Source: Clostridium carboxidivorans P7 (lineage in GTDB: Bacteria > Bacillota > Clostridia > Clostridiales > Clostridiaceae). Taken from it: 64,000 nucleotides of DNA. How positions within the stretch are numbered: the first letter of the stretch is position 1; the number at the start of each line of letters is the position of its first letter. Location of the stretch: the NCBI RefSeq assembly GCF_001038625.1, contig NZ_CP011803.1, forward strand, positions 682,001 through 746,000, read 5' to 3'. A model generated the notes under the pieces. The model was not told where the DNA came from. It was given only the letters and a program-made list of their open reading frames with translations, and did not search any database. Of this stretch, positions 1 through 8,902 are shown piece by piece. Both the position numbers and the translations under genes were made by a program.

Positions 1-2467
1 TTGTTTTGAACATTAAAAATCCTTTTCTGCACTGATATTTTAGAATACCTTCATAACGAACTTTAAAATCTTCATTAGAAGGATCAGTATCTAATGCCTC
101 TTTAGCAAACTTAAGTGCATTTTTCTTGTTGCCTGATTCATAATAAACCATACTTAAATAACTTAATAAATCACCACTTTTTAATCCTAATTCAAGTGCA
201 TTTTCAAGATTGTAAATAGCAATTTTGCATAAGCCCTTTTTGTATAAAATTACACCATAATGGAATTCAGTGTATGGATTTAATTTAATATCATGATTTT
301 TCTTCACAAAGCCTTCATAATCTGAAGAAGCACTTCCTCCATTTATAAAATCATTGAGTTCAGCACAAAGCCAAATAGAGTTAATATATGCATCTTCATC
401 CTCTTTATTAATCTCTAATATTTTCTCATAATATTCAAAAGCCTTTTTGAAATCCTGTTTATATGAATAGCAATATGCTAGAAGTTTAAGTATTTTGCAG
501 CTGTCAGGTTTTAATTCATAAGCTGTAAGATAGTCTTTAAGGGCTCTTGATACATCTCCAGTAGCTCTATGGATATCTCCTATTAGTATGAAACCAAAAG
601 GATCTTTAGGATTAGCATCACAATAAAGCTTTATCTGCTTAAGAGCAGCTCTCAAATCTTTAAGTTTAAAATGAGTTAAAGCTAGACGCAAATGTATATC
701 CTTAATAGATGTATGCCAGTCTAATGCTTCTTTAAAAGAATTTGCGGCCTCCTCATATTCTCCTAATTGAAGATGACAATAACCTTTTCTATACCATGCG
801 TTAGAAAAAGAATATCTATGATCTACAACTACACGATGATCATCCCTTGCTTCTTTGAAATTTTTCAAAGCATAGTGAGCAATTCCTCTAATAGAATAAT
901 ATATCCATTTAGATGGATTAATTTTAATAGCTTCATCACAAAATTCTACAGCCTTATGATGATCACCATTACATCTATAAGCATCACCAAGGTTAGATAG
1001 GAGCTCAGCATCATACCTATTTATTTTTAGAGCAGCTTTAAAATCCTTTAATGCTGCATCAAAATCTTGTTTTAATTCTAAGAAGAATACTCCTCTGTAG
1101 AAAAGTGATTCATAACCATTTTTACCTTCTTCATATGACAGTGCTAGGGCTTTATCAAAGAATTTTAAGCATTTTTCCTCTTCTTTCATGTTATATAAAG
1201 CTCTTGCTAATAATAAATACATATCAGAATTTACATCCACATTTTTAGGCAGTCTTTTAATAGTATTGTAGCATTGTTCAAAATAATCCATTTCAAAATA
1301 GATTTTAGCTAATTCGTATAATATGCTAATATTTTCAGGATCATTAGCTAACTTTTCACTATATTCATCAATTAACTTAGCATTTATTTCAAGTATACAT
1401 GCACGAGAATCAACATCATAAGGGCATGTTTCAGATATTTGTTCATATAAAATTTTTGATTCTAGTAGGTTATTAAAATGGAAATAACACCTTGCAAGTC
1501 CTCTTAAAGCTGATACATTGTCAGGCATTAAAGTAAGAGCTTGTTGAAAATCATAATAAGCACTATTTATTTCTTTAAGCTTTAAGAATATATATCCTCT
1601 ATTTAAGTATCCATCAATTTCCTTTGGAGCAACCTCTATTAAATGAGTAAAAGTTGATTTTGAATTTTGTAAGTTGTCCAACCTCAAATAGTATGTACCT
1701 AGCATTCTAAGTAAATCAGGATCATTAGGGAATATCTCCATAGCGGCTTTTAAAGATTTTTCAGAAGCTTCTAGATTATTATTTATTAGTGCATTAAAAG
1801 CAGTTAAACGAAGAGATATAAATTCATCATAATTACATTCATAATCCTTTTTAAAGAATTCATAACGTAAGCTGCACGGAGAATAAATCTGACTCATAAT
1901 GAAATTTATAAAAGATTCATCAAATTGTTTATATAAATCATTTTCTTCTTCAGTCCAGAAAAAGTATTCATTTAATAAAAGCCAAACATCATGTGGAAGA
2001 TTATAGTTATCCATTAAAAATTCCAGCATATTAAAACTTAAGGCTTTTTTTATATCTAATACCCAAAAGGTTTCATCTTCCAATAATTCTCTCCAATTGT
2101 TGATGTCAATTCTCTTAAAGAAGTCATTGTATATTGAATGAACTCTATTCATAAATTTGTCTACTAAGTTTTCAGAAACATTTGTTGGTTCATTTTCATT
2201 AAAATCATTATAAGTGTTAGGAAATTTAGTTTTTAATGTTATATCTTCATTTTGTAAAACTGCTTTTTCATCTTTAACAATATTTGAAGATTTAACTTCT
2301 TTTATATATTTTGCTTCTTTTAAGGCAGATTCATAGGCTTCTCTAAGCTTTTGAAAGCCTTCCGGGTCATCCTCAGGGTGATATAATTTTAATTTACTAG
2401 CATAAGCTCGTTTAATTGCTTTTATATCAACTGTAGGTTCAATATCTAATATATTCCAATAATTCAT
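1..2467 (-). CDS. J-domain/TPR-repeat protein, partner of HscC (partial, C-terminus off window)
   Basis: Open from the ATG at 2467 to the left window edge, about 822 codons without a stop. Residues 1-50 look like a J domain (IKAIKRAYASKLKLYHPEDD, then GFQKLREAYESAL). The canonical HPD tripeptide reads HPE, as in several J-like proteins that accompany HscC-type chaperones. From about residue 200 onward the protein is a long array of TPR helices (for example GDVSRALKDYLTAYELKPDS). No signal peptide is seen, so it is probably cytoplasmic. The start lies one base after the hscC stop codon, and its ribosome-binding site (aggag) is inside the end of hscC, so the two are very likely co-translated. 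A co-chaperone or substrate-scaffold role is inferred from this pairing. Confidence 0.85.
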   Translation of the reverse strand, partial: MNYWNILDIEPTVDIKAIKRAYASKLKLYHPEDDPEGFQKLREAYESALKEAKYIKEVKSSNIVKDEKAVLQNEDITLKTKFPNTYNDFNENEPTNVSENLVDKFMNRVHSIYNDFFKRIDINNWRELLEDETFWVLDIKKALSFNMLEFLMDNYNLPHDVWLLLNEYFFWTEEENDLYKQFDESFINFIMSQIYSPCSLRYEFFKKDYECNYDEFISLRLTAFNALINNNLEASEKSLKAAMEIFPNDPDLLRMLGTYYLRLDNLQNSKSTFTHLIEVAPKEIDGYLNRGYIFLKLKEINSAYYDFQQALTLMPDNVSALRGLARCYFHFNNLLESKILYEQISETCPYDVDSRACILEINAKLIDEYSEKLANDPENISILYELAKIYFEMDYFEQCYNTIKRLPKNVDVNSDMYLLLARALYNMKEEEKCLKFFDKALALSYEEGKNGYESLFYRGVFFLELKQDFDAALKDFKAALKINRYDAELLSNLGDAYRCNGDHHKAVEFCDEAIKINPSKWIYYSIRGIAHYALKNFKEARDDHRVVVDHRYSFSNAWYRKGYCHLQLGEYEEAANSFKEALDWHTSIKDIHLRLALTHFKLKDLRAALKQIKLYCDANPKDPFGFILIGDIHRATGDVSRALKDYLTAYELKPDSCKILKLLAYCYSYKQDFKKAFEYYEKILEINKEDEDAYINSIWLCAELNDFINGGSASSDYEGFVKKNHDIKLNPYTEFHYGVILYKKGLCKIAIYNLENALELGLKSGDLLSYLSMVYYESGNKKNALKFAKEALDTDPSNEDFKVRYEGILKYQCRKGFLMFKT

Positions 2468-2468
2468 T

Positions 2469-4169
2469 TTAAAACTCCTGATATTTTTCTATTTGATCTA
2501 ATTTTTTCTTTAATACATTGGCAGCTTTTCTTATTTCATCATTATTTTGACGCTTCAATATATACTCAAAATCTTGAAGCATGTTGTCAATTAAAATTCT
2601 GTCGTTTCCTAGATATTCTTCATAAAGACGTTCTCCTCGAGCAATAAGTAGTTTATTTTCCATTCTGTCTCTTGGATGAATCTTTATACTTTCTAAAGCT
2701 TTAAGCCTCTTTGTAATTTCTTCTTCAGACATCATACCTGGATTTTCTTCAATAACTATTCTCTTTTTTAATCCAGTTTCAACAGCAGTTACTTCTACCT
2801 CCAAAATTCCATTAATATCATAGGTGTATCTTACAGCAATAGCCTCCATGCCAGCGGGAGCTTGTGGTACATCAATGTTTAGTTCTCCAAGTTTAATATT
2901 ATTTTCTATAAGACGGCTTTCTCCTTGATATATCCCAATATTTATGGATTTTTGGTTATCATATATTGTATACAAAAGTTCTTGCTTACTTGCAGGTATT
3001 ACAGTGTTACGTTCTATAATTGGAAAGAAATGTCCTGGCTCAAATTTGCCGGAAGTATCTCTAACTACTACATCAGTACCAAGAGTATACGGACAAACAT
3101 CTGTAAGTACAACTTCTTTTAATACAGAATTTCTTTCTTTCATTGCAGATTGTATTCCTGCTCCTAAAGCAACTGCTTCATCAGGATTAATACTGCAGCA
3201 AGGTATTCTGCCAAAGAGTTTACTTATAAAACTGCTTATTAAAGGCATTCTAGTAGCACCACCAACTAGGATTATAGAATCAAGCTCATCTGGATTTATT
3301 GAAGCATCTTTTAAAGCTCTTTCAATAGGATTTCTAAGTTTATTAATAAGTGATTTAGCTGCAACTTCAAATTCCTGGCGGGTTATGTTAAATTCTAAAA
3401 CTTGTCCATCTATGTGACAGCTCATAAAAGCAGAATTGTTTTCCTTAAGATTTCTTTTGCAAATTTCTGCCTGCTTTCTTAAAGCAACATATACTTTGAG
3501 ATCTAAAGTTTCTTTATTTAATTTGTGGTGTTCAATAAATAGGTTAACAAGAACTTCGGTAAAATCTTCTCCGCCTAAAAAGTTATTTCCAGATACAGCT
3601 CTTACTTCCATTACATTTTCAAACAATTCTAATATAGAAACATCAAAGGTTCCACCACCTAAATCAAAAACTAAGAAGTTTGATTCTGTTTCTTTTTGGT
3701 GAAGCCCATAAGCAATTGCTGCAGCTGTAGGTTCGTTTATTAATCTTTCTACCTTTAGTCCAGCCAATCTACCAGCTCTTTGAGTAGCTTTTCTTTGAGT
3801 ATCATTGAAATACGCAGGTACACTAATTATAACTTCTTCTACAGGTTCACCTAGATATGCTTCAGCGTCCATCTTTAAAGAACGTATAATAAAGGATGAG
3901 AGTTCTTCTGGTAAAAACTTATGATCTCCTATATGAAAGGCTTTATTGGTTCCCATATAACGTTTAAAAGCAGCAACAGTGCAATGAGGATGAGTGATTA
4001 AACGTTCCTTTGCCACTTGTCCTACTAATATTTCGCCATTATCATCAATGCTTACAACAGAAGGTGTTAACTTGCTGCCTAGGGCATTGGGTATTATTAT
4101 GGGACCATTTTCTGTGAAATATGATATTAAACTATTTGTAGTACCTAAATCTATTCCCAAAATGGCCAT
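2469..4169 (-). CDS. hscC: HscC-type Hsp70 chaperone
   Basis: 566 residues, shorter than DnaK (about 610-640) and close to E. coli HscC. All Hsp70 signatures are present: GIDLGTTNSLISYF at the N-terminus, VFDLGGGTFDVSIL near residue 190 and ILVGGATRMPLI near 310. The linker and substrate domain begin at about residue 360 (DVCPYTLGTDV). The C-terminal lid is short and ends without the acidic EEVD-like or Gly-rich tail of DnaK. It is followed at once by the J/TPR gene and has no GrpE or DnaK neighbours, so it is a specialised Hsp70 rather than the housekeeping DnaK. A ggagg ribosome-binding site precedes the ATG. No CIRCE operator was seen upstream. Confidence 0.9.
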   Translation of the reverse strand: MAILGIDLGTTNSLISYFTENGPIIIPNALGSKLTPSVVSIDDNGEILVGQVAKERLITHPHCTVAAFKRYMGTNKAFHIGDHKFLPEELSSFIIRSLKMDAEAYLGEPVEEVIISVPAYFNDTQRKATQRAGRLAGLKVERLINEPTAAAIAYGLHQKETESNFLVFDLGGGTFDVSILELFENVMEVRAVSGNNFLGGEDFTEVLVNLFIEHHKLNKETLDLKVYVALRKQAEICKRNLKENNSAFMSCHIDGQVLEFNITRQEFEVAAKSLINKLRNPIERALKDASINPDELDSIILVGGATRMPLISSFISKLFGRIPCCSINPDEAVALGAGIQSAMKERNSVLKEVVLTDVCPYTLGTDVVVRDTSGKFEPGHFFPIIERNTVIPASKQELLYTIYDNQKSINIGIYQGESRLIENNIKLGELNIDVPQAPAGMEAIAVRYTYDINGILEVEVTAVETGLKKRIVIEENPGMMSEEEITKRLKALESIKIHPRDRMENKLLIARGERLYEEYLGNDRILIDNMLQDFEYILKRQNNDEIRKAANVLKKKLDQIEKYQEF

Positions 4170-4594
4170 GTTAAGTCCTCCTAAATTGATCTATAACTCA
4201 ACTTTTACACATATAAAATTTTCAGTAACCATTAACTAAAAGCATTGAGTCCATTATGATTAAATTGCGAAAGTTGAATTTTGTAATTTTAACTGTTTAT
4301 TTTTCTATTTTTATGAAACATATATAATTATAGTAGAATTTTGCCAAAAAATAAATAGATTATGAAATATTTGAAGGAAGAAGAGATCTAATGATATCTT
4401 ACTGGCAGGTAGTTTTAGTAGAAATTTTTTAATAATTGAATTTGTTCTACTGTTTTTTCATAAGTTATTGCTCTTCTTTTATATTTTCAATATTATAATA
4501 CTGAGGGTGGGGCTATTTAATTATATATTGTGCTAAATAATAATATATAATTAGATTGTAATAGAGTATATTTATTAAGAGGAGGTATCACATT
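4170..4594. other. Intergenic region between divergent hscC and U32-like operon
   Basis: About 425 bases with no open frame I can support. It should hold the promoters of hscC (minus) and the 4595 operon (plus). A weak inverted repeat (AGTAGAA at 4417-4423, TTCTACT at 4445-4451) followed by a T-run is visible. Its loop is long, so I do not call it a terminator. Confidence 0.5.
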
Positions 4595-5935
4595 TTGGGA
4601 ATGGAAGAAGTAGAATTTTTACCATCAGGAATTTTAACCTGTTTATTAAATGACAGAGAAGTACGTATATTAAAAATATCTCCTAAAAAGTTAACTGTGC
4701 GTTTGGCTGATGAAATAGATAAAATAGATTGTTTAAAAGTAATATTTTATATATTTGATGAAGGCAGATATGAGGAAGTAATAATAAAAAATTACAACAT
4801 TATAGAAAAAAGAAAAGAGGAGTTCAGTTTAACATATGTTTTTTCTATTGAAATGGATGAATATTCAAATAATGTAAGAAATATTTTTAAAAACTATTCA
4901 ACATATGTTAGGTTAAAAGCTTTTGGTGATGATAATGAATTTTCAAAGGAAATGGTTGGATATCCAGCAGAATTGGATTATGAATTTTATAAGTATTATC
5001 TAGAACAGAAAAGAGACTGGATGTCAGGGCTAAATTATTCAGAATGGAATGAGAACATTATTGATTCAATAGAGGTAGCTATTGCTTTAGATAATGATAT
5101 TTTATATAAGAAGTATATGAACAAGGATATCAGGAGTTTTAAAAATGATTATTTAAAAGAGAATTTTGTAGATAATCATAAATTGTTTCAAAAAGATATT
5201 ACCAGGCTTTATATTGGAAATGAATTTTGCCATAATTTATTTCCACAAATGAAAATGTTAATGAATATGATGCAAAAGGCCAAAGAAGAAGAACTTCAGA
5301 TAACTTTATGTTTTACATATATGAGAGAGTGTTATATAGAAAAAACGAGAGATGTTATAGATAAAGTATATAATTGGTGTGATGAAAATAATGTGGTAAT
5401 AGAGATTATAGTAAATGACTTTGGAATGCTGAAATTGGTTGAGAATAAAACAAATTGTTTTAAGTTGTCCTTAGGGGTTTTATTGAATAAGAGAAAAAAA
5501 GATCCAAGATATATTTATAAGAAGGGATATATGGAGAACAAGAAACTAATGTCAGAAAACAACCTTAATAGTTCAATTTTTAATAAGTTTTTGAAAGACT
5601 ACAAAATACAACGATATGAATACGAAAGCTGTGGATATAAAATTTCTATTGCAGAAGGCTACCATAGTATGCATATTCCTTTTTATCAAACAAACACATC
5701 ACAATATTGCCCACTATATGCAATGTGTACAACCATGGACAGGGGAAATCAGAAGCTTGTTACTGCATGCCCAAAGTATTGCAATGATTATGTTTTTTCT
5801 TATCCCAAGCATTTAAAAATGGTTGGAAGGTACAATTCTTTATTTGCTTTTGATGATACTTTACTGAAAAAACCAAAGGAAGTAGAGTATTACATAAATA
5901 GTGGTATAGATAGATTTGTTTTGAATTTTATATAG
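4595..5935 (+). CDS. Uncharacterised cysteine-rich protein, distant U32-peptidase-like
   Basis: 446 residues, not assigned to a named family. The C-terminal 80 residues hold four cysteines (C-x5-C-x13-C-x3-C, starting QYCPLYAMC) followed by HLKMVGR. This resembles the end of U32-family proteins, where cysteines bind an iron-sulfur cluster and are followed by an LKxxGR motif. The N-terminal 150 residues look like a separate beta-rich domain. I chose the TTG start at 4595 because the aggagg at 4580-4585 is 9 bases away; the in-frame ATG at 4601 is 15 away. The gene is 60 bases upstream of a clear U32 protein and probably in the same operon. A metal or Fe-S role is inferred only. Confidence 0.6.
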   Translation: MGMEEVEFLPSGILTCLLNDREVRILKISPKKLTVRLADEIDKIDCLKVIFYIFDEGRYEEVIIKNYNIIEKRKEEFSLTYVFSIEMDEYSNNVRNIFKNYSTYVRLKAFGDDNEFSKEMVGYPAELDYEFYKYYLEQKRDWMSGLNYSEWNENIIDSIEVAIALDNDILYKKYMNKDIRSFKNDYLKENFVDNHKLFQKDITRLYIGNEFCHNLFPQMKMLMNMMQKAKEEELQITLCFTYMRECYIEKTRDVIDKVYNWCDENNVVIEIIVNDFGMLKLVENKTNCFKLSLGVLLNKRKKDPRYIYKKGYMENKKLMSENNLNSSIFNKFLKDYKIQRYEYESCGYKISIAEGYHSMHIPFYQTNTSQYCPLYAMCTTMDRGNQKLVTACPKYCNDYVFSYPKHLKMVGRYNSLFAFDDTLLKKPKEVEYYINSGIDRFVLNFI

Positions 5936-5995
5936 CGTAAGATATGAGCAGGAAAGTAAACCAATAGGCGCTTGTATTGTACTTAGGAGGAAAAT

Positions 5996-7030
5996 ATGAT
6001 GAAGATAACAGCAGGACTAGGCTGTATTGATGATTATAAAACATTAGTGAAAGCTGGGGCAGATGAAGTATTTTGTGGATTTGTACCCTATGAGTGGAAT
6101 AAAAAATATGGCAATCTGTTTCCTTTAAATAGAAGAGAAGTGCTTTATTATAATATTCAGATAAGTTCTCTGGAGGATATGAAAATACTTAAAAGGATGG
6201 TTGATATATATAAGGTGCCAGTGAGTATAACTTTTAATTATTTATACTACCTTGAAGAACAATATGAAATGATAGCCAAAATAATAAAAGATTTAATAGA
6301 TATTGGTTTTAATGAATTCATTATAGCAGATATTGCACTTATATTATATTTGAAAGATAAGAATATAATATGTTTCATACATTTAAGTGGAGAATGTGCT
6401 GAATTAAATCGTTTTTTCATTGATTTTTTTAATAAACTCAATATATCCCGTTACATATTCCACAGGAAAAATTCAATTGAAGATATGAAATCATGTATAA
6501 ATAATAATAAAATGAAAAACTTAGAGTATGAAGCATTTATTTTAAATGAAAGATGCCATTATACTGGGGCTTTTTGTAATTCTCTGCACTGCGATGAAAT
6601 GATACATTTGTGTAAAATGCCATATCAGTTATCAAAAGTAGATGAATATGCAAATAACTTTAAAGAAGTAGATAGAAGGCTTGAGCTATATTATAAAGAT
6701 CTGGAAAATAAGTATAATGAAGAAATTTATATGGAAAATCAATGTTATACAGGAAATGAAGACGAAATGAAAGATTCATATGTTTTGGGTAAGACAGGCT
6801 GCGGATTATGTTCTTTAAAAGAACTAAAAAAGGCTGGTATTACACATTTAAAAGTGGTTGGAAGAGGAAATTCCATTGAGAATATGGAGAGAGATGTACG
6901 AAATTTAAAAAAAGCTGTAGATATGTTGGATGATATTGAAGATAGCAAGAGTTATGAAAAAGTAGTAAAAGATAAATTGCTACATGGAAAATGTAATGGG
7001 GAATGTTATTACTCAACTAGGAGGATATAA
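5996..7030 (+). CDS. U32-family peptidase-like protein
   Basis: 344 residues. The N-terminus (MKITAGLGCIDDYKTLVKAGADEVFCGF) and the C-terminal ITHLKVVGRGNSIENMERD are typical of the U32 family, a TIM-barrel group that includes UbiU/UbiV, TrhP and RlhA. Cysteine clusters are seen at about residues 185-210 (NERCHYTGAFCNSLHC then LCKMPYQ) and 263-266 (GCGLC), suitable for an Fe-S cluster. Most characterised relatives are hydroxylation or RNA-modification factors rather than proteases, so the peptidase name should not be taken literally. An aggagg ribosome-binding site precedes the ATG pair at 5996/5999. The stop codon sits within the ribosome-binding region of the next gene. Confidence 0.8.
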   Translation: MMKITAGLGCIDDYKTLVKAGADEVFCGFVPYEWNKKYGNLFPLNRREVLYYNIQISSLEDMKILKRMVDIYKVPVSITFNYLYYLEEQYEMIAKIIKDLIDIGFNEFIIADIALILYLKDKNIICFIHLSGECAELNRFFIDFFNKLNISRYIFHRKNSIEDMKSCINNNKMKNLEYEAFILNERCHYTGAFCNSLHCDEMIHLCKMPYQLSKVDEYANNFKEVDRRLELYYKDLENKYNEEIYMENQCYTGNEDEMKDSYVLGKTGCGLCSLKELKKAGITHLKVVGRGNSIENMERDVRNLKKAVDMLDDIEDSKSYEKVVKDKLLHGKCNGECYYSTRRI

Positions 7031-7032
7031 CT

Positions 7033-8133
7033 TTGGATATAAAAGAAAAAGTTAAAAAACTGCCTTTTTCACCAGGAGTATATCTTATGAAAGATTCACT
7101 GGATACTATTATTTATGTGGGAAAATCTAAAAATCTAAGAAATAGGGTTGGGTCTTATTTTATAAATTCTAAATCACATTCTCCAAAAGTAATAAAGTTA
7201 GTGAAAAACCTTAAGGATTTTGATTATATCTTAACAGATACTGAATTTGAAGCTTTACTTCTTGAATGCAAATTAATCAGAGAAATTAAACCAATATATA
7301 ATAGACAAATGAAAAATACCAAAGGTTATTGTTATATTAAAATAAATATGAATGAGAAATATCCAGATATTGAAATTGTCAGTGAGACTAACAATTCTGA
7401 TGGAAATCTTTATTTTGGGCCTTATACTAATAAAAATACTATAGAAAAAGGGCTTTATGGTATAAAGGAACATAGCAAAATTTTATGTACTAATAGTTCT
7501 CGAAAGGCCTCAGGCTGTATAAAGTATTCTAGAAATTTGTGTATTGGTATGTGTACAGCTAATCCTCCTAAGAAGCATTATTTTGCTTTAGTGGAAAAAG
7601 TGATAAAGCTTCTTAATGGAACTGATTTTACTATTCTTGAAGAAATGGATCAGGAAATGAATAATGCTGCTGAAAACTTTGATTTTGAACGTGCAGCTAA
7701 ATATAGAGATTATATAAGGGCAATAAAGCATTTGATAAGTACTGCGAAAATTATTGCATTTACAGAAGCCAATAAAAATATTGCTTTAGTAGAGTTTTTA
7801 AATGATAAAGAAATTAAGTTTTTTTTAATAAGATATAATAAGGTAATTTTCAGTGAAAAATATAAAATTAGTGATTTTGGTGTTGATGAAATAAAGAACA
7901 AATTGAAAAGTAATATTATATCCTATTTTGGTAATGCTTTAAAAACTTCAGTTAATATTGGCAAGAATGAAATAGATGAAGCTCATATAATATATAATTA
8001 TTTAAAAGGTAAAGAAAGTACATGTAAATATATAGTGATTCCAGAAGGATGGATTAGTGAAATAGGTAGTTTAAGTATTAATAGAACTGTTGATAAATTT
8101 ATTTTAGATAACTTATTTAATATACAAAAATAA
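7033..8133 (+). CDS. UvrC-like GIY-YIG nuclease without the RNase H half
   Basis: 366 residues. A UvrC-type GIY-YIG domain occupies residues 5-90 (SPGVYLMKDSLDTIIYVGKS, then KNLRNRVGSYF). A Cys-containing region follows (CIKYSRNLCIGMC), then a UVR motif near 200-235 (NFDFERAAKYRDYI). UvrC itself is about 600 residues and carries a second nuclease (RNase H-like) and HhH domains, which are absent here. The protein is therefore closer to Cho-like single-incision enzymes but retains the UVR helix that binds UvrB. The TTG start at 7033 follows the aggagg at the end of the U32 gene, so translation is coupled. A DNA-repair role is inferred from family. Confidence 0.8.
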   Translation: MDIKEKVKKLPFSPGVYLMKDSLDTIIYVGKSKNLRNRVGSYFINSKSHSPKVIKLVKNLKDFDYILTDTEFEALLLECKLIREIKPIYNRQMKNTKGYCYIKINMNEKYPDIEIVSETNNSDGNLYFGPYTNKNTIEKGLYGIKEHSKILCTNSSRKASGCIKYSRNLCIGMCTANPPKKHYFALVEKVIKLLNGTDFTILEEMDQEMNNAAENFDFERAAKYRDYIRAIKHLISTAKIIAFTEANKNIALVEFLNDKEIKFFLIRYNKVIFSEKYKISDFGVDEIKNKLKSNIISYFGNALKTSVNIGKNEIDEAHIIYNYLKGKESTCKYIVIPEGWISEIGSLSINRTVDKFILDNLFNIQK

Positions 8134-8169
8134 GAAGTTTGTAATATGGTAAGAAAAATCTTAAAGGAT

Positions 8170-8193
8170 ACTAAGTACTGACAAATACTTAGT
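8170..8193. repeat. 8-bp inverted repeat upstream of MGMT-like gene
   Basis: ACTAAGTA (8170-8177) and TACTTAGT (8186-8193) form a perfect inverted repeat with an 8-base loop in the 283-base gap between the GIY-YIG and MGMT-like genes. It could be an operator or a weak hairpin. No T-run follows. Confidence 0.4.
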
Positions 8194-8416
8194 CAAGGCA
8201 AGTTGGACGATAATGAATACACTTAATGCATTGAAAAGATTTTTGTATCATATTTAAATTTAATGGCTTCATTATCACTGTCCCTCACTATGTTGCGTTG
8301 ATACACTGTTTATTTTTTGTTAGTATTATATCACCAAGACAGAACATTAAATATTAAAATATTGTTTAAAGATATAACAATATATCCAAGTAAGGCTTCA
8401 TATTGCAGGTGAATAT

Positions 8417-8725
8417 ATGAAAAAAATTATGGATGAAAAATTAATTTATGAAATACTTTCCGTTGTGGAAGAAATCCCAGAAGGGAAAGTGGCTACGTAT
8501 GGACAAATTGCTGGCCTTATTGGTAGAGCCAAAAATGCGCGACTTGTCGGGAAGGTTCTTAGCCAAGCAGAATTTTATGGGAGATATCCATGTCATCGTG
8601 TGGTAAATCATGCTGGAAGGTTGGCACCTGGGTGGCAAGAACAACGATTTCTGCTATTAGAAGAAGGTGTATCCTTTAAAGATGCGAATCATGTTGATAT
8701 GAAGGAAAATCAGTGGGAATGTTAG
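8417..8725 (+). CDS. MGMT-family (alkyltransferase-like) DNA-binding protein
   Basis: 102 residues corresponding only to the C-terminal DNA-binding domain of O6-alkylguanine-DNA alkyltransferase. The helix-turn-helix and arginine finger are visible (GKVATYGQIAGLIGRAKNAR). The active-site motif is PCHRV, so the acceptor cysteine is retained; many alkyltransferase-like proteins of this size replace it with W or A. It is flanked by the UvrC-like GIY-YIG gene upstream, and alkyltransferase-like proteins are known to feed lesions into nucleotide excision repair. By eye the gene is richer in G+C than its neighbours, which may indicate transfer. Whether it transfers alkyl groups or only flags lesions cannot be told from sequence. 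Confidence 0.85.
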   Translation: MKKIMDEKLIYEILSVVEEIPEGKVATYGQIAGLIGRAKNARLVGKVLSQAEFYGRYPCHRVVNHAGRLAPGWQEQRFLLLEEGVSFKDANHVDMKENQWEC

Positions 8726-8902
8726 GATGCAGATTAAACATGAATGAACAGAATTATTTAAATTCCATAAACTAAAAAAGAAAGGTAATTTTCCATATTT
8801 GATTATAATTATCAACTTATTTGTCTAATCAAGACATTTGCTATTAAACAAGATATAATATATATATAAGTTAATACCAAAGTAAAGGAATTGAAATAGA
8901 TC

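Noticed and set aside
2944..3417. 157-residue frame antisense to hscC
   Set aside because: It is the shadow of a strongly conserved Hsp70 gene and shows no start signal or family.
4170..4300. CIRCE heat-shock operator before hscC
   Set aside because: No TTAGCACTC-N9-GAGTGCTAA-like inverted repeat is present.
4417..4460. Terminator in the hscC/U32 intergenic region
   Set aside because: The stem is only seven base pairs with a loop of more than 20 bases, and both flanking genes point away from it.
8210..8310. Short minus-strand frame of 27 codons (GTG start, contains DSDNEAIKFKYDTK) between GIY-YIG and MGMT genes
   Set aside because: It looks slightly protein-like but is too short, has no clear ribosome-binding site and no recognised parent gene. 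The region also holds an imperfect inverted repeat (GGACGATAATGAA versus TTCATTATC..GTCC).
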